From Homarus americanus (taxonomy: Eukaryota; Arthropoda; Malacostraca; Decapoda; Nephropidae), in contig NW_024724309.1 of assembly GCF_018991925.1 (NCBI RefSeq), positions 263,501-327,500 on the forward strand: DNA of 64,000 bases. The letters run 5' to 3'. Position numbers and translations under genes: made by a program. Within the stretch, counting starts at the first letter, position 1. Every line of letters starts with the position of its first letter. A model generated the notes under the pieces. The model did no database searches and was not told the DNA's origin. It worked only from the letters and a program-made list of their open reading frames with translations. This document shows positions 24,218 through 35,947 of the stretch, in pieces.

Positions 24218-25259
24218 CTGACCATCAGCACTGACCGTCGTCAAAATAAACAAAAGAACAGACACAGCTAAGAAATAAACCGATATGATGACGATTTTAA
24301 CGACTTTTAACGACTTTTAACGACATTTTTAACTGCTGGTCAACATCCAAGACCGTTAACCCCTCCACCAGCTGGCCATCAACAACACAACGAAGGCAAA
24401 ACACAACTTAGACACATAATAGTTGAAACACACAATCGCCGGAAATGCAAATGGGCAAAAAACGACATAGATTCCCCAACGAGACCAATTTTCACTTTTT
24501 ATCATGACCGGTGAAAGTCTCTTCTTCCTCCACCTCCGTCGCCGCCCCGCTTTCAAACACATCAGGGCAATTAACTCCTAGACGATGGATTGAAAGGTTT
24601 GAAGGTTAATTTATCCATTGAATACTCTTGAAAACCTTTACTCTCTCTTTGGCTGGAATGATTAATGAGTATTTTTTTCTTGGCTCCATTGGTGAGTTTT
24701 TTAAGGTGAGTTGTTCCAGGGGTTGGCTTTATTCTTCACGACATCTGTGTAAGTTGAAAGTTATTACACTGGAACTTCCTCAGGTGAAGCTGATCGATAA
24801 TACGAGTTGTTTTTGCTAGAGCTCAGACCACGACACACACACAACACAGTGAAGTTATCCATGGATATATAGACATGACACATCAACAAAGGACCAAATA
24901 TTGCTGGTATACAAACAATGTAGGCATAGACAGTGCAGGTATACAATGTACATAGACAGTATACCAACAATATACATAGTAAATCCATTCATCCACGAAT
25001 ATCCACCAAAGCCCATCACATACTTATATCCAGTAGGGTCCTGTTATATAAATTCTGTGCAGCCTGTTGTAACCTTTGACAGAATCCATGTTTTCATTTC
25101 CTGTCGTGCAAATTGCTAATGACTCCGCACTGATTCTAAGCTACTAAATGGGTGTTATTTTGTCATTACTTAATTTTCCATCATGTCCTCACACAATCTT
25201 CTCCTTGTAACATGTAAATGATAATAATAATAATGTGTGTGTGTGGGAGGGGGGAGAGG

Positions 25260-25460
25260 AATCGATTATTCCACACGGTAGCGCTTGGAGGAGCACCACA
25301 CGAGGTGTCACTACTTTCGAGTTAGCCCGACTGCAAACCGAGACAGACAAGCGCCAACGCCGGAAAGACGCTGCCACCGCCCCTCCACATGTGCAACTCA
25401 TGTGAACGACTCTGCCAGACCCATATCGGCCTTTTTAGTCACCTCAAAACTTACCAATGA
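25260..25460 (+). pseudogene. Decayed non-LTR retroelement C-terminus with zinc-finger tail
   Basis: From about 25286 the plus frame reads WRSTTRGVTTFELARLQ then TDKRQRRKDAA, resembling the region just before the C-terminal zinc finger of some invertebrate retroelement ORFs (W...V..G...FE..R...). A +1 shift then exposes CNSCERLCQTHIGLFSH (25392 onwards), a C-X2-C-X12-H finger in which the expected fourth ligand is Tyr, followed by TGA at 25458-25460. The frameshift and missing ligand mark it as inactive. Identification rests on remembered family pattern. Confidence 0.55.
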
Positions 25461-25539
25461 AGGTGAGATCCCTAATAACTCATATCATTGTATCATAGCT
25501 GGATGATCGTCATACTTGATTCCGAGTGACAGCAAAGTA

Positions 25540-25581
25540 GAGCAGTAGTAGTAGTAGTAGTTGTGTGTGTGTGTGTGTGTG
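25540..25581. repeat. (TAG)n-(GT)n compound microsatellite
   Basis: Six TAG triplets followed by a GT run. Confidence 0.92.
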
Positions 25582-26134
25582 TGTTCACTCTGCCCTAGGA
25601 TACTGACTACACGTATTCTCTATCCCATAACAAGAGATGAGAGACGAAGGAAGGGAGGGAACGTTGAAGGAGAGGAGAGGCGCAGGGTTACCAATGTTTG
25701 CTTTATCATATTACGGGTCCATTAGTCAGGGTTGCAAGCACACTACTCCCAACATGGCTGAGTGGAGAACACACGCCTGTTTGCTCAAGTACTCATATGA
25801 CCATGTTGAGATAATGCGAGGTGTACATTTGGTGGGTGTACAGGTTCGGTGTACAAACTAGATGTACGGTATATGTGGAGGGTGTACAAAGCAGATGTGT
25901 AAGGGAAGTGTAGTAGAGTAGGGTGTAGGGGGAGTGTGGTAGTGTAGTGTAGGTTCAGCTCATACTTCAGTCTTCCAAGAAACTTACTATTCTTTTAAAA
26001 GTTCTAAGTCTTTTCAATAATGATAATAATAAATACCAACCAGCAATAAATAAAAAACAAAAACAAATACAATATTTCTATTTATTTTTCTCACTATTTT
26101 CTCTGACAAATAGTTACAACTTTACTTAGGTACG

Positions 26135-26135
<1 letters not shown>

Positions 26136-26203
<68 letters not shown>
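26136..26203. repeat. (GT)n microsatellite
   Basis: About 30 GT dinucleotides with one late TATG interruption. Confidence 0.97.
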
Positions 26204-27086
26204 TCTGTCACTCCACCGTGTACACAAGTTTCAAGAGGAGGTATTAGCGACAGATCTTACAGTATTTACCTTTTTTTGTGTGTCTGAGTTCCATTACGAC
26301 AAGATCAAAGTTTGTTTATGTTTCCCTGATGGTGTAGTACTGGGATGTGGCCACACTACCGAACGCTTTAGTAGTCAAGTGTGTTATATCCTCCCTAACA
26401 GACCCTCAAGCCTATGGGAGTAAGTCAATAGGGAAAAATATTATCACTGATGGTTTCTCTAACTCCGGATTTTACCTTCACTGTATAGGTAAACAAAAGT
26501 ACATTATAAAACTCTTGTCTTTATAAGGATAACAGATATATGAATGTCATCAATGGTTCTTGGGTTTGAAGGATTTTTAAAATAATCTCCTAGACTTCGA
26601 TCACTTTCCCGAAGGACGTCATCTCGTTGTGGTCAGCTAACAGATAATGCTGATACACGTTTGAGGTATTATAGTGATATAGCTACATTCCTAGTTTGGT
26701 TCATTATCGTGTTCACAGCTAACGGACGTAAGGACATATAGACTTACTTACACACGGACAGGCTACATATATTCTAAAGTCCTCCTCCTTAGGCCACACT
26801 GACAGGATGAAACATGTTAACTGAGGTGTGCAACGTTGGGAACTTTTACTTAAGTTCGGATAATAATCAAAGTACTATTTATTGACAACAGAAAATAATC
26901 ACGAACTTCAAGGACATGGTCGATGAAAGACGAGAGAATGCAGTAAAGAAAATCAATATCACCTCCCCAAAATATTGAAGAAAAACGAAAAGAAAAAAAA
27001 ATCGCTAGCTGAGCCTTTTAGTGATTCCCATACAGAGAATTCCCCAGTAGAGTGTGAAGCCACCAAGGAGATCCATCACTGGGAGT

Positions 27087-27089
<3 letters not shown>

Positions 27090-27147
<58 letters not shown>
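27090..27147. repeat. (AC)n microsatellite
   Basis: Uninterrupted run of 29 AC dinucleotides. Confidence 0.97.
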
Positions 27148-27149
<2 letters not shown>

Positions 27150-27311
27150 CGTGCCTTAAACACCTGAAATACCGGAACATTAACTCTGAAAAGGCCCCCA
27201 TAATGCCCCTTTCAGATCAGCCTCCCCGTGTGATAAATTGGCCAGCGGTGAGGAGTCGGGTGAGACCTGCTACTTCGTTTTAAAGATACGGTCCAAATAT
27301 ATATTTTCCCT

Positions 27312-27488
27312 CGGATCACCTGAAGATTAGGCACCCCAACTTATTTCACGTGATGATTGGGCATCACAGTTTGTCACCAAATGATTAAACACTCTAATGC
27401 TACCGCGGGGGGAAGGTTAAGTTAGATTAGCGTTAGAGTGCCTAATCATTACGTGAAATAAACTGGGGTGCTTAATCTTCACGTCATC
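27312..27488. mobile_element. Inverted-repeat (MITE/foldback-like) element
   Basis: Arms of about 49 bp (27314-27362 and 27439-27487) are inverted and roughly 85% identical, sharing GAAGATTA.GCACCCCA then TTATTTCACGT and ATGATT.GGCA. The left side has an extra tandem copy of the ATGATT unit (27363-27400). The loop is GC-rich (CCGCGGGG). Related single arms occur at 2007-2045 and, inverted, at 48018-48079, so this is a dispersed family. Confidence 0.55.
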
Positions 27489-27821
27489 TATATTTTTTCC
27501 TTTGCAAATACACTAAAGTATCAGTGTAATTCCGACATCATATTGAACACCATTTTAAAACAGCTGAAATTAAGCGAGAGAAAAACAATATTTTCTTTTT
27601 CATCTCAATTTAAGACAAAAACAAAAGTATTACCCTGAAAAACTTTTGAGAATTTCGGTCATGACGCCAGAGTACCGGTGTTCCGTTTTTTGTTGAGGAT
27701 GGAAGACTTTACAATTTCGTTTTGGATGGGAGTTTTATGAGGCGAGGTGTGAGGCAGGAGACAGACAGGGAAGTGTAAGACGGTACTTGTGTGTGTGTGT
27801 GTAGGAGGAGGGAGGGTTAAA

Positions 27822-27960
27822 CATGTGTGAGTATTCATGTATGTATTAGCTTCTGTGTGTACGTTTGTGTGTGTGTGTCTGGGGGGAGGGGTAGGTAATG
27901 CATACGAGAGTATTCATATATGTATTAGCTCCAGTGTATGTCTGTGTGTGTGTGCCTTGC
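27822..27960. repeat. Imperfect ~80-bp duplication with GT runs
   Basis: GAGTATTCATGTATGTATTAGC (27832 area) recurs as GAGTATTCATATATGTATTAGC near 27906, each followed by TGT and a GT run. This is a two-copy tandem duplication. Confidence 0.75.
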
Positions 27961-27966
27961 ATGCGT

Positions 27967-27969
<3 letters not shown>

Positions 27970-28031
<62 letters not shown>
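27970..28031. repeat. (AC)n microsatellite
   Basis: Uninterrupted run of 31 AC dinucleotides. Confidence 0.97.
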
Positions 28032-28033
<2 letters not shown>

Positions 28034-28329
28034 TTCCTTTCCCCATAAACACTTCTCAAAGCGTATTTATTACTATATCTTCCATTGGGCTGACAGCTTT
28101 CCATCACCTGTGTATAAAATGTATAAAATATATGACGTTTATGTTATGAAATGTATTTGATGTATGGATGTATGAAGGTCTTTCGACACGGGGAAAGAAC
28201 CAGAGGAAGCTTAGAAGTGTCCTTTGTGTGTCGAGTGAAAAGATGTTGACAAGCGTGGTGATAATAAGCTGATTATAGTTTGGTTAGATGTAAGGGGATA
28301 TACATACGGGTGAAAATAAGCAGATGGGG

Positions 28330-28500
28330 ATAAAAACGCGATTCAAAATGCGTAAAAGGAATATTTAAATAGGATTCTAAATATGCAAAAGGAATGTTAA
28401 AATACGATTCTAAATACTTAAAAGGAATAAATAAACTTGAAACTATATAGAACGAGTATAACACCACTAAAAATATACACACACACACACACACACACAC
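28330..28500. repeat. ~33-bp degenerate repeat and (AC)n
   Basis: Three copies around GATTC(T/A)AAAT and AAAAGGAATA, then an AC run at 28478-28500. Confidence 0.7.
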
Positions 28501-28713
28501 GATAGAAAATACGTAGAAATATACAAAAATACAGAGGGAATACACACGCTATATAATTCAAAGAGAGAATACATATGATTTAATATATAGAGAAGGAATT
28601 ACTTTGATAAATGGAGAAGATAAAGACAAAATGAATATACACACTTGAGCAGAAACTAGAAGCAGAAATTAGAATAATCATCATTACTATGCAAAAAAAA
28701 ACCAAAGGGGGAG

Positions 28714-28716
<3 letters not shown>

Positions 28717-28773
<57 letters not shown>
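28717..28773. repeat. (GA)n microsatellite
   Basis: Uninterrupted GA run followed by an AG-rich stretch. Confidence 0.97.
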
Positions 28774-28777
<4 letters not shown>

Positions 28778-28937
28778 ATAAAGATGGCGAAGAAGAGGAA
28801 GAGGAAGAGGGGAGAGAACAATAAAGATGGTTTTTAATGACACTGAGGAGAGGAGCCAGGAGAAGGGATTGAGAAGAGTGTAATAAATATGATAATAAGG
28901 CGAATGATAATAGCGAAGATAGGGAGGCAAGGGATGT

Positions 28938-28986
28938 AGTGATGATGATGATGGTAGTGATGATGATGATGATGATGATGATGATA
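28938..28986. repeat. (GAT)n microsatellite
   Basis: About 15 GAT triplets with one GGTAGT interruption. Confidence 0.95.
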
Positions 28987-29306
28987 GTTAAATAAAATGA
29001 CCAGCAGAGGGAAGAAAAAGAGACGATAATAAGAACACAAAAAATGATAAATGGATAAAGGGAGAGAATATGGTAATAAACATAAAATAAGATAAACATT
29101 ACATATAAAAAAAGAAGATAATTACGATAAAATAACAAAGGAAAAATACAGGTACATGTCAGTGTGTTCACCTGAGCTTCACCTAATTACCAAAGATTGA
29201 GGGGATTGAAGGAGGATATTTTGTACTGTTAAATATTACATAATACAGGAAAATATTTATACTCAGTGACTGCTAGATCCTTACTGTACTAGTCTAAGGT
29301 ATAATG

Positions 29307-29485
29307 AAGGTGTATCTCGTAAAGTGAGGTGTCGTATCTCGTAAAGTGAGGTGTCGTATCTCGTAAAGTGAGGTGTCGTATCTCGTAAACTGAGGTGTCG
29401 CGTCTTGTAAACTGAGGTGTATCTCGTAAAGTGAGGTGTCGTATCTCGGAAACTGAGGTATCGTATCTTGTAAGCTGAGGTGTCT
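29307..29485. repeat. 22-bp minisatellite (CGTAAAGTGAGGTGT type)
   Basis: About eight copies of a 22-bp unit containing TATCTCGTAAAGTGAGGTGT, two shortened by 3-4 bp. It is unrelated in sequence to the other 22-bp family at 37-61 kb. Confidence 0.9.
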
Positions 29486-30237
29486 ACACAATGGGTTACA
29501 GACGCTACAGGTAAGGAAGACTCTCCCAGGTGTGCTAATACAGTGATAAGAGCAGTGTTACAGAATACAGTATCATAGATACAAAAGGTTAAGTTTATCT
29601 ACTCAACAAAAGCCTATCTGTCGTTTTTCTACCAAACTAAAATTTGTAAAAGAAATCTCTATCGAAAACAAGGGATTATTTTTGCGTCAAGGCGATTTAT
29701 TGGGGCTAATAAAATCCCCCACAACATATTACGATGGACAAATAAATAACATAAATGATACAATAAATCTCTCTCTCTCTCTTGTCTCTCTCACTCTGTA
29801 AATCTTTTTCTTCATTTTCTTCTTCGTATATTTACCAGACACAGCATTAACCAATCACAAAAAATCTTTACTTAACCACCAACAACATTAACCAATCACA
29901 AAAAAGCTTTACTTAACCATCCGAAACATTTATCAAAGTCAATACATATAACTATTTTTTTTTCTGGTCTGGTCACAGTAGTCCGTCCGTGGTGGCCAGT
30001 TCTCTCGTCAATCATCCTAGCGATTTGTCACATTTCACAACACTTCAGCGGGAGCCATTAATTACGCCCTACAGGACACTCCCAATCTGAGCGTTGATAA
30101 ATGTAATAGAGCGAAGATTTATGACGCACAGATGTTTGGTTATACATCATAGGAAAAAAAAAGTAAAAAAAAAATAAAAAAAATAAAAAGATCTGGCAGG
30201 AAACTCATATACGGGCACTTGTTGTTAGCCGATCGCT

Positions 30238-30240
30238 TCG

Positions 30241-30279
<39 letters not shown>

Positions 30280-30292
30280 GTTTGTCTGTCTA
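30238..30292. repeat. (TCTA)n microsatellite
   Basis: About 11 TCTA tetranucleotides, then TGTC variants. Confidence 0.96.
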
Positions 30293-30574
30293 ATGAAAAG
30301 GGAAACATAGATATACAAAAACCCGGGATAGAACAACGAAAAAAAAAAGATCAATTAGAGAAGCGAAAAAATAAAAGACAGAAAAAAAGGAAAGAGAGAA
30401 AAATAGAAATAAAAAACAGACAAAAAAGACAGACAAAGATAGCGAAGGCAGCGAGAAGTGGCAGAGGAGGAAGGTGAGAGAAGAAGAATGCATACTGTCC
30501 TCACCACCATCTTTGTGTGTGTGTGGGTATTGTAGTGTGGGAAAAAGAACCTCTTGAGTCTCACCTGCTTTGTA

Positions 30575-30843
30575 CCCTTCACTATCACCATCACTATCAC
30601 CACCATAACCAACACCTCAACCTTCCCTCCCTCCTCCTCCTCCTCCTCCACCATCATCATCATCATCACATTCACTATCACTATCCCCTCATCCACCATC
30701 ACCTCATCCTCCTTCTCCACCACCATAACCAACACCTCAACCTCCTCCTTCTCCTCCTTCACCATCACCACCACCACCACCACCACCACTACCACCACTA
30801 CTACCACCACCACCACCACCACCACCACCTCCTCCTCCTCCTC
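30575..30843. repeat. CCA/TCC/TCA tract
   Basis: Triplet-rich sequence including a duplicated ACCATAACCAACACCTCAAC segment (30602 and 30722) and a CCA run from 30768. Confidence 0.88.
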
Positions 30844-31143
30844 GCACACAATAACACCAGGAAACTAACGATGGAAGGAAGGCGCCGGGGAAAAGAACCT
30901 CAGAAAATTATATACAGCTAAAACAAAGAAAAGATGAAGAATGGCAAGGAAGAGAGTGAAATTTCTTCTTATTTTTTTTTTTATTCAGCCATTCTTAGTC
31001 CAATTTTCGCGGTATTGTCCAAGTATAAAATATGAATTCCTAAGTTGCGTTCATATAATAAACAGTTCAACTTAAATTTTAAAGAGAGACGTTGAGGATA
31101 CTTTAAAATATTTATACATATCATCAGTTGAAGTTTTAAAAGT

Positions 31144-31145
<2 letters not shown>

Positions 31146-31193
<48 letters not shown>
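31146..31193. repeat. (CT)n microsatellite
   Basis: Uninterrupted CT run followed by TGTC units. Confidence 0.96.
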
Positions 31194-31197
<4 letters not shown>

Positions 31198-31402
31198 GTC
31201 TTCTGTCTGTCTCTCTAAGTGACACAAACCTCAAGGAAATCCGGAGAAAATTAGTCAGGATAAAGCTAAGACGATAAGACGGATGAGAAGGAGGAAATAC
31301 AAGACTTTTATTGTTATCTCTGGTGGCGTCATTAGGGTAAGTATCCAGCTCAGTTTATTGCAGGTCGTAATATATTTTCTTTAGTAATCTTGATTTAATT
31401 GG

Positions 31403-31580
31403 TGAAGAAGAAGAAGAAGAAGAAGAAGAAGAAGAAGGGTAAAAGACAACGAGTATAATAAATACAAAGAAGAAGAAAAACAACATACAGAAACAATAAG
31501 AAAAATAAAGAAAAGACCCAAAGGTGAAGAAAATGAAGCGGAAGAAGAAGAGGAAGATGAAGAGGAAGAAGAGCAGCAGC
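31403..31580. repeat. (GAA)n microsatellite and A/G-rich flank
   Basis: Eleven GAA triplets (31403-31437), then an adenine-rich purine stretch. Confidence 0.9.
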
Positions 31581-31755
31581 ATTACGAAAAACTTCCCCCA
31601 AACTATTCTCCCCACTGGCCCAGGGAGAAAGTAGATTCACCGATCACAGGAAAGCACTCAACTTCCTTCTGTACGAGTTGGCCATCTTGGGAGAAGGATT
31701 GACAAATTCCTCTAAGATATTGCTCAGTTATTTTGGGCGGTAGGGGAAGATTGGG

Positions 31756-31912
31756 GAGGTGGAAGAGCAAGATCCAGGCGGTAACTGGGAAGAGAAGGAG
31801 GAGGAAGAGCAGGTGGTAAATGCGAAGAGGAGGAGGAGGAGGAGGAAGATTAGGTAGCAACTGGGAAGAAGAGGAGGAGAAGGAAGAGGAAGATCAAGCG
31901 GCAACTGGGTAA
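31756..31912. repeat. ~50-bp purine minisatellite
   Basis: Three to four copies of a unit with (G/A)AAGA(G/T)CA(A/G)G, GGCAACTGGGAAG and GAGGAGGAGG. Confidence 0.75.
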
Positions 31913-32077
31913 AAAGAGTAAAGGATTTCCTAAGCAAATAATATAGTGTGTTGAGTATTGATTCTCGTGCTTTAGTTAGACCAGAAAATATGTGCGTTAA
32001 GGATGAGTCAAATGAAGAAGATTTACTGAGCAAATGAGGGTAGCTGCTCATGCCAAATGTAAACTATCTAATTTAAG

Positions 32078-32079
<2 letters not shown>

Positions 32080-32133
<54 letters not shown>
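32080..32133. repeat. (CT)n microsatellite
   Basis: Uninterrupted CT run. Confidence 0.97.
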
Positions 32134-32136
<3 letters not shown>

Positions 32137-32318
32137 GGAGATGCCGTGGTGTCAAAGTATAGAGGGGTCAGGGGCGCTATGACTGCCTGGGGAAATTTTG
32201 AACGTGTTAAAGGGAGGCGTCCATATGGCTCTGTGAACTGAGTGGCTGAACTGCAAGGTCGACGTATAGGAGATCCAGACAAATTTTTAAAGGTGTGGAA
32301 GTGTAGATGTGTAAGAGG
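32134..32318 (-). other. Unassigned coding-like stretch
   Basis: The minus frame is open for about 60 residues (SGSPIRRPCSSATQF, PYGRLPLTRS) between two microsatellites and is not compositionally repetitive. No splice sites or family are recognised; it may be transposon-derived. Confidence 0.15.
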
Positions 32319-32351
<33 letters not shown>

Positions 32352-32352
32352 G
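32319..32352. repeat. (ATT)n microsatellite
   Basis: About 11 ATT triplets, with further ATT/ATC triplets to 32412. Confidence 0.93.
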
Positions 32353-33154
32353 TTGTTGTTATTAGTTATTTTTATTATTATCATTATTATCATTACTATT
32401 AGTATTATTATTATAAATGTTTTAAGACAGAAAAAAAGACAATACACAAAATTCACTACAAAATCTAATCACACAAAAAAAATTAAAACCTGACGAAGAA
32501 AACACAAATTAAAATCCGACTCCACATCCGTCTTCATAAAAACCAACAACACACACATACACGAACTGGAGAGACAAAGAGACATATATTATCACTCAAG
32601 ACGACGAAAGAAAGTCTCAAAAAATAAAAAAATAAATAAAAAGCTAAGTTCCCACCATTTCCACCCTCCCATACAAGCTTTTAAGAAATTCACAACATGA
32701 AAAAAGAAAAAAATATATTCCCCTACTCAGGAAAACGACCTTGGCATTATCGTAAACAGAGAAAACATTTCAAAATTAAGCAGCACCAACCAGAGAAGCT
32801 AGAGGGAAGAAGAGTTGCTTTGGAGGGTAAAACGCGAGGGGTCATTTGAAAAAAGCGTTTGGGGGGCCAGTGAAAAATTGACCACCATTTACAAGACATG
32901 TGAGAACGTTTTACCTAGTTGGTGCGAGGGGTGAGGAGGGGTGATGGAGGTGGACAGTGGTGATAATAATAGTGATAATAATAGAAAAAGAATGACGGTC
33001 GTGTGTGTGTGTGTAAGAGAGAGGGGGGAGGGGGACGATAAGTGGCATAACTAAATGAAGAGGGTGAGAGAGACGCCCCTTGAGGTACCACTTATCCCAT
33101 TAACATATTATATAAGGTTAACTCCTACAAGATAAACTATATATAGATGCACAT

Positions 33155-33400
33155 GGTTTAAAAAGGACAGAATAACGTACAGCAAGGGGAATAAGGACAG
33201 AGAAATGTACATCAAGGAGAAAAACGTACAACAAGGGGAATAAGGACAGAGAAACGGACATCAAGGAGAAAAAGGACAGAAAAACGTACCTATGTACAAT
33301 AAGAACAAGGAAACGTACACCAAGATAAATGAACAAGGACAAAAAACGAACACGGAAACGTACAAAGAGACGAAAACACACCGTGAAAACATACAGAAAA
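33155..33400. repeat. Degenerate AAGGACAGA/AACGTACA minisatellite
   Basis: Imperfect copies of a 20-45-bp unit with AAGGACAGAGAAACGTACA and TCAAGGAGAAAAA, fading into A-rich sequence. Confidence 0.75.
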
Positions 33401-33642
33401 AAGAACAAACAAAAAATAAAAAGTACAACACGAGAACAAATAATAAAAAAACAAACAAAAAACATCAATAAAATGCAAAAAAAAAATCGAACAGCACACA
33501 AATGTAAACAGCAATGTAAACAACCTAGTTACCATGACAACAGATACAGAGAGTAAAGGTGAAAGAACAAAAACAATAACATGTCCACAAATAGGATGAC
33601 TGCGGCTCTATAAACAACAGGATATATTGGCCATGATAAAGA

Positions 33643-33861
33643 GACTAGGGGTGGGGGGTGAGAGGGAGATACTGAGAGACAAAGGGTGAGAGGGGTACAC
33701 TGAGACATAAGGGGTGAGAGGGGGTACACTGAGAGATGAAGAAGGGGTGAGAGGGAGATACTGAGAGGGGCACAAGAAGTGAGAGGGATACATTGAGAGA
33801 GACGCAGAGAGGATAATAAAAACATAACTGAAAGGAAGGAGAGAGAGAGAGAGAGAGAGAG
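33643..33861. repeat. ~36-bp purine minisatellite and (GA)n
   Basis: Five copies around GGGTGAGAGGG(G)TACACTGAGAGA, then a GA run at 33839-33861. Confidence 0.82.
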
Positions 33862-34005
33862 TCAAATATATACGAGGAGTGAGAAACATCAAGACATTTT
33901 CCAACAGACAATTAAGAAAAACAAAAGTCAAAAGGCAGGAAAGAAATTAGATCAGCGTTCAAAAAGATTAAAAAAATCGTAAAAAAAAAGATTTGGAGGA
34001 AATTT

Positions 34006-34190
34006 TACAAACATTCTACAGGACGAACATTCTACAAGACGAACATTCTACAGGACGAACATTCTACAAGACGAACGTTCTACAGGACGAACATTCTACA
34101 GGACGAACATTCTACAAGACGAACATTCTACAGGACGAACATTCTGCAAGACGAACATTCTACAAGACAAACATTCCACAAGACAATCAC
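34006..34190. repeat. 16-bp minisatellite carrying GAA..TTC palindromes
   Basis: About 11 copies of GAACATTCTACA(A/G)GAC. AAG and AGG variants mostly alternate, giving a 32-bp dimer pattern. Nine units keep GAANNTTC exactly. Confidence 0.93.
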
Positions 34191-34379
34191 TCACCATAAA
34201 GGATTTAGAAACAGTAAAGCAACTTGGCAACTGTTCAAGACGAGAGAGTAAGGAGAGCTGCTATGGGAGACTTGGTGAACGAACACATTATAGACACAAG
34301 ATGGCGTCTCATGACACCAAGTGAAATGACCCACAAGACGAGGAAGACAAAAGCGATTCGAATAAATGAGGGATATTTG

Positions 34380-34381
<2 letters not shown>

Positions 34382-34431
<50 letters not shown>

Positions 34432-34510
34432 AAACCTATGGAAGACGAAATCAACAAAATACAAAAAGAGATGAGAAAAAAAGAAAGAAAAAGAGAAACA
34501 CAGAAAAAAG

Positions 34511-34553
<43 letters not shown>
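34382..34553. repeat. Two (GA)n microsatellites
   Basis: GA runs at 34382-34429 and 34514-34553, separated by an A/G-rich spacer. A short CT run follows at 34643-34664. Confidence 0.95.
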
Positions 34554-34557
<4 letters not shown>

Positions 34558-35008
34558 CGCACCACCACCACAAAACTCTACGCCACATCAACTCCCTTCC
34601 GGGATGATGATGAACCAGCAGACGCCACAACGTAAACAAACCTCTCTCTCTCTCTCTCTCTCTGATTCCTTCTCCCCCTTTATCTCTTCTTCCTTAGCTT
34701 TTTCCCTCCTATTCTTCTTGATATAATACCACTAAAACTGCACTGAAACACGCAAGACTCAGTCAGGGTGTTCAGAGGGGGACAACTTTTCCTCTTCAAG
34801 CAAAACCACCAACACACACACACACACACACATCGGAATCATTTAGTAGCCTTCAGAGCCTTTACTCTCCCCTCCCACCCCCACACACAACCTCGTTATG
34901 ATTGTTGAGACGCGGAGAAGTTTATTTCAGAATGTGCCACGAAAAATGCTGCAATGTGAGGTCCCTAACTTCTTCTTTTAGCATATTATCCAGGTCGCCT
35001 CAAGGCAT

Positions 35009-35010
<2 letters not shown>

Positions 35011-35105
<95 letters not shown>
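35011..35105. repeat. (GA)n microsatellite, 95 bp
   Basis: The longest pure AG run in the window. Confidence 0.98.
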
Positions 35106-35107
<2 letters not shown>

Positions 35108-35379
35108 AACATACTAACACTTCCAAAATATCAACACGAAAATCTCAATAAAAAAAAAATGAAAATAAAAACATATAAATACCTCGGAAAAAAAAAATAC
35201 AAAATCAAATGAAAGACTAAAGTTTCTAAACAATATGAACGAGTCATTTTTAGTACTGACATAACACACGGTACTGTCATTACACTCCTGGGCGATTAAT
35301 TATTCTCAACCACAACGAGAATTTGGTGGAACAACTTAGGTAAGAATCGAATGAAAACTCGTCCTTGTTGGCTCATGGG

Positions 35380-35640
35380 AGGTAGAGAGAAGGTGAGGTG
35401 GGTAGGGGTAGGGGTAGGGGATAGTAGGGAGGAAGGGATGAGGGAGGAGGAAGGGAGAGGAAGGGATGAGGAGAGGATGGGAGGTAGGGTGAGGGTGGTG
35501 GTTGGGGTAGGGAGAGGAGGAGAGAAGAGGGGAGAGAGAGAGGAGGGAAGAGAGAGGAGGTGGAAGAGGGAGGTGAGGAGGTGGGGGAGGAGAGGGGGAG
35601 GTGTAGAAGGAGGCGGGAGGTGGGGAAGTAGGAGAAGAAA
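35380..35640. repeat. G-rich purine tract
   Basis: GGTAGGGGTAGGGGTAGGGG followed by GAGGAGGAAGG-type sequence; possible G-quadruplex at 35398-35420. Confidence 0.82.
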
Positions 35641-35759
35641 ACATTGGAACATTATGCGGGTAATCTTCCGGTAAAGGGAAGGAAATTACATTTTGGCCTC
35701 CACAAGATTTCTGAAGGAGTTAGGAAAAAATGCATCTTTAGTCTTCAAGGTACTAGTGG

Positions 35760-35762
<3 letters not shown>

Positions 35763-35808
<46 letters not shown>
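35763..35808. repeat. (GA)n microsatellite
   Basis: Uninterrupted GA run. Confidence 0.96.
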
Positions 35809-35811
<3 letters not shown>

Positions 35812-35891
35812 TTTTCATCCTCCCGGGTTCCCCTCTCTCCAGGTTCTGACAAGGTGAACCATCTTCCTTGACACACAGATAGATGGAGGAA

Positions 35892-35942
<51 letters not shown>

Positions 35943-35947
35943 TGTGT
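35892..35947. repeat. (GT)n microsatellite
   Basis: GT run with a late GGGT interruption. Confidence 0.96.

Noticed and set aside
25189..25401. Minus frame of 70 codons over the 25.3-kb region
   Set aside because: The plus-strand retroelement reading explains this stretch better; the minus frame is its shadow.
30595..30740. Duplicated ACCATAACCAACACCTCAAC segment as a possible transposon terminus
   Set aside because: Both copies lie in the same CCA/TCC tract and are explained by local tandem duplication.
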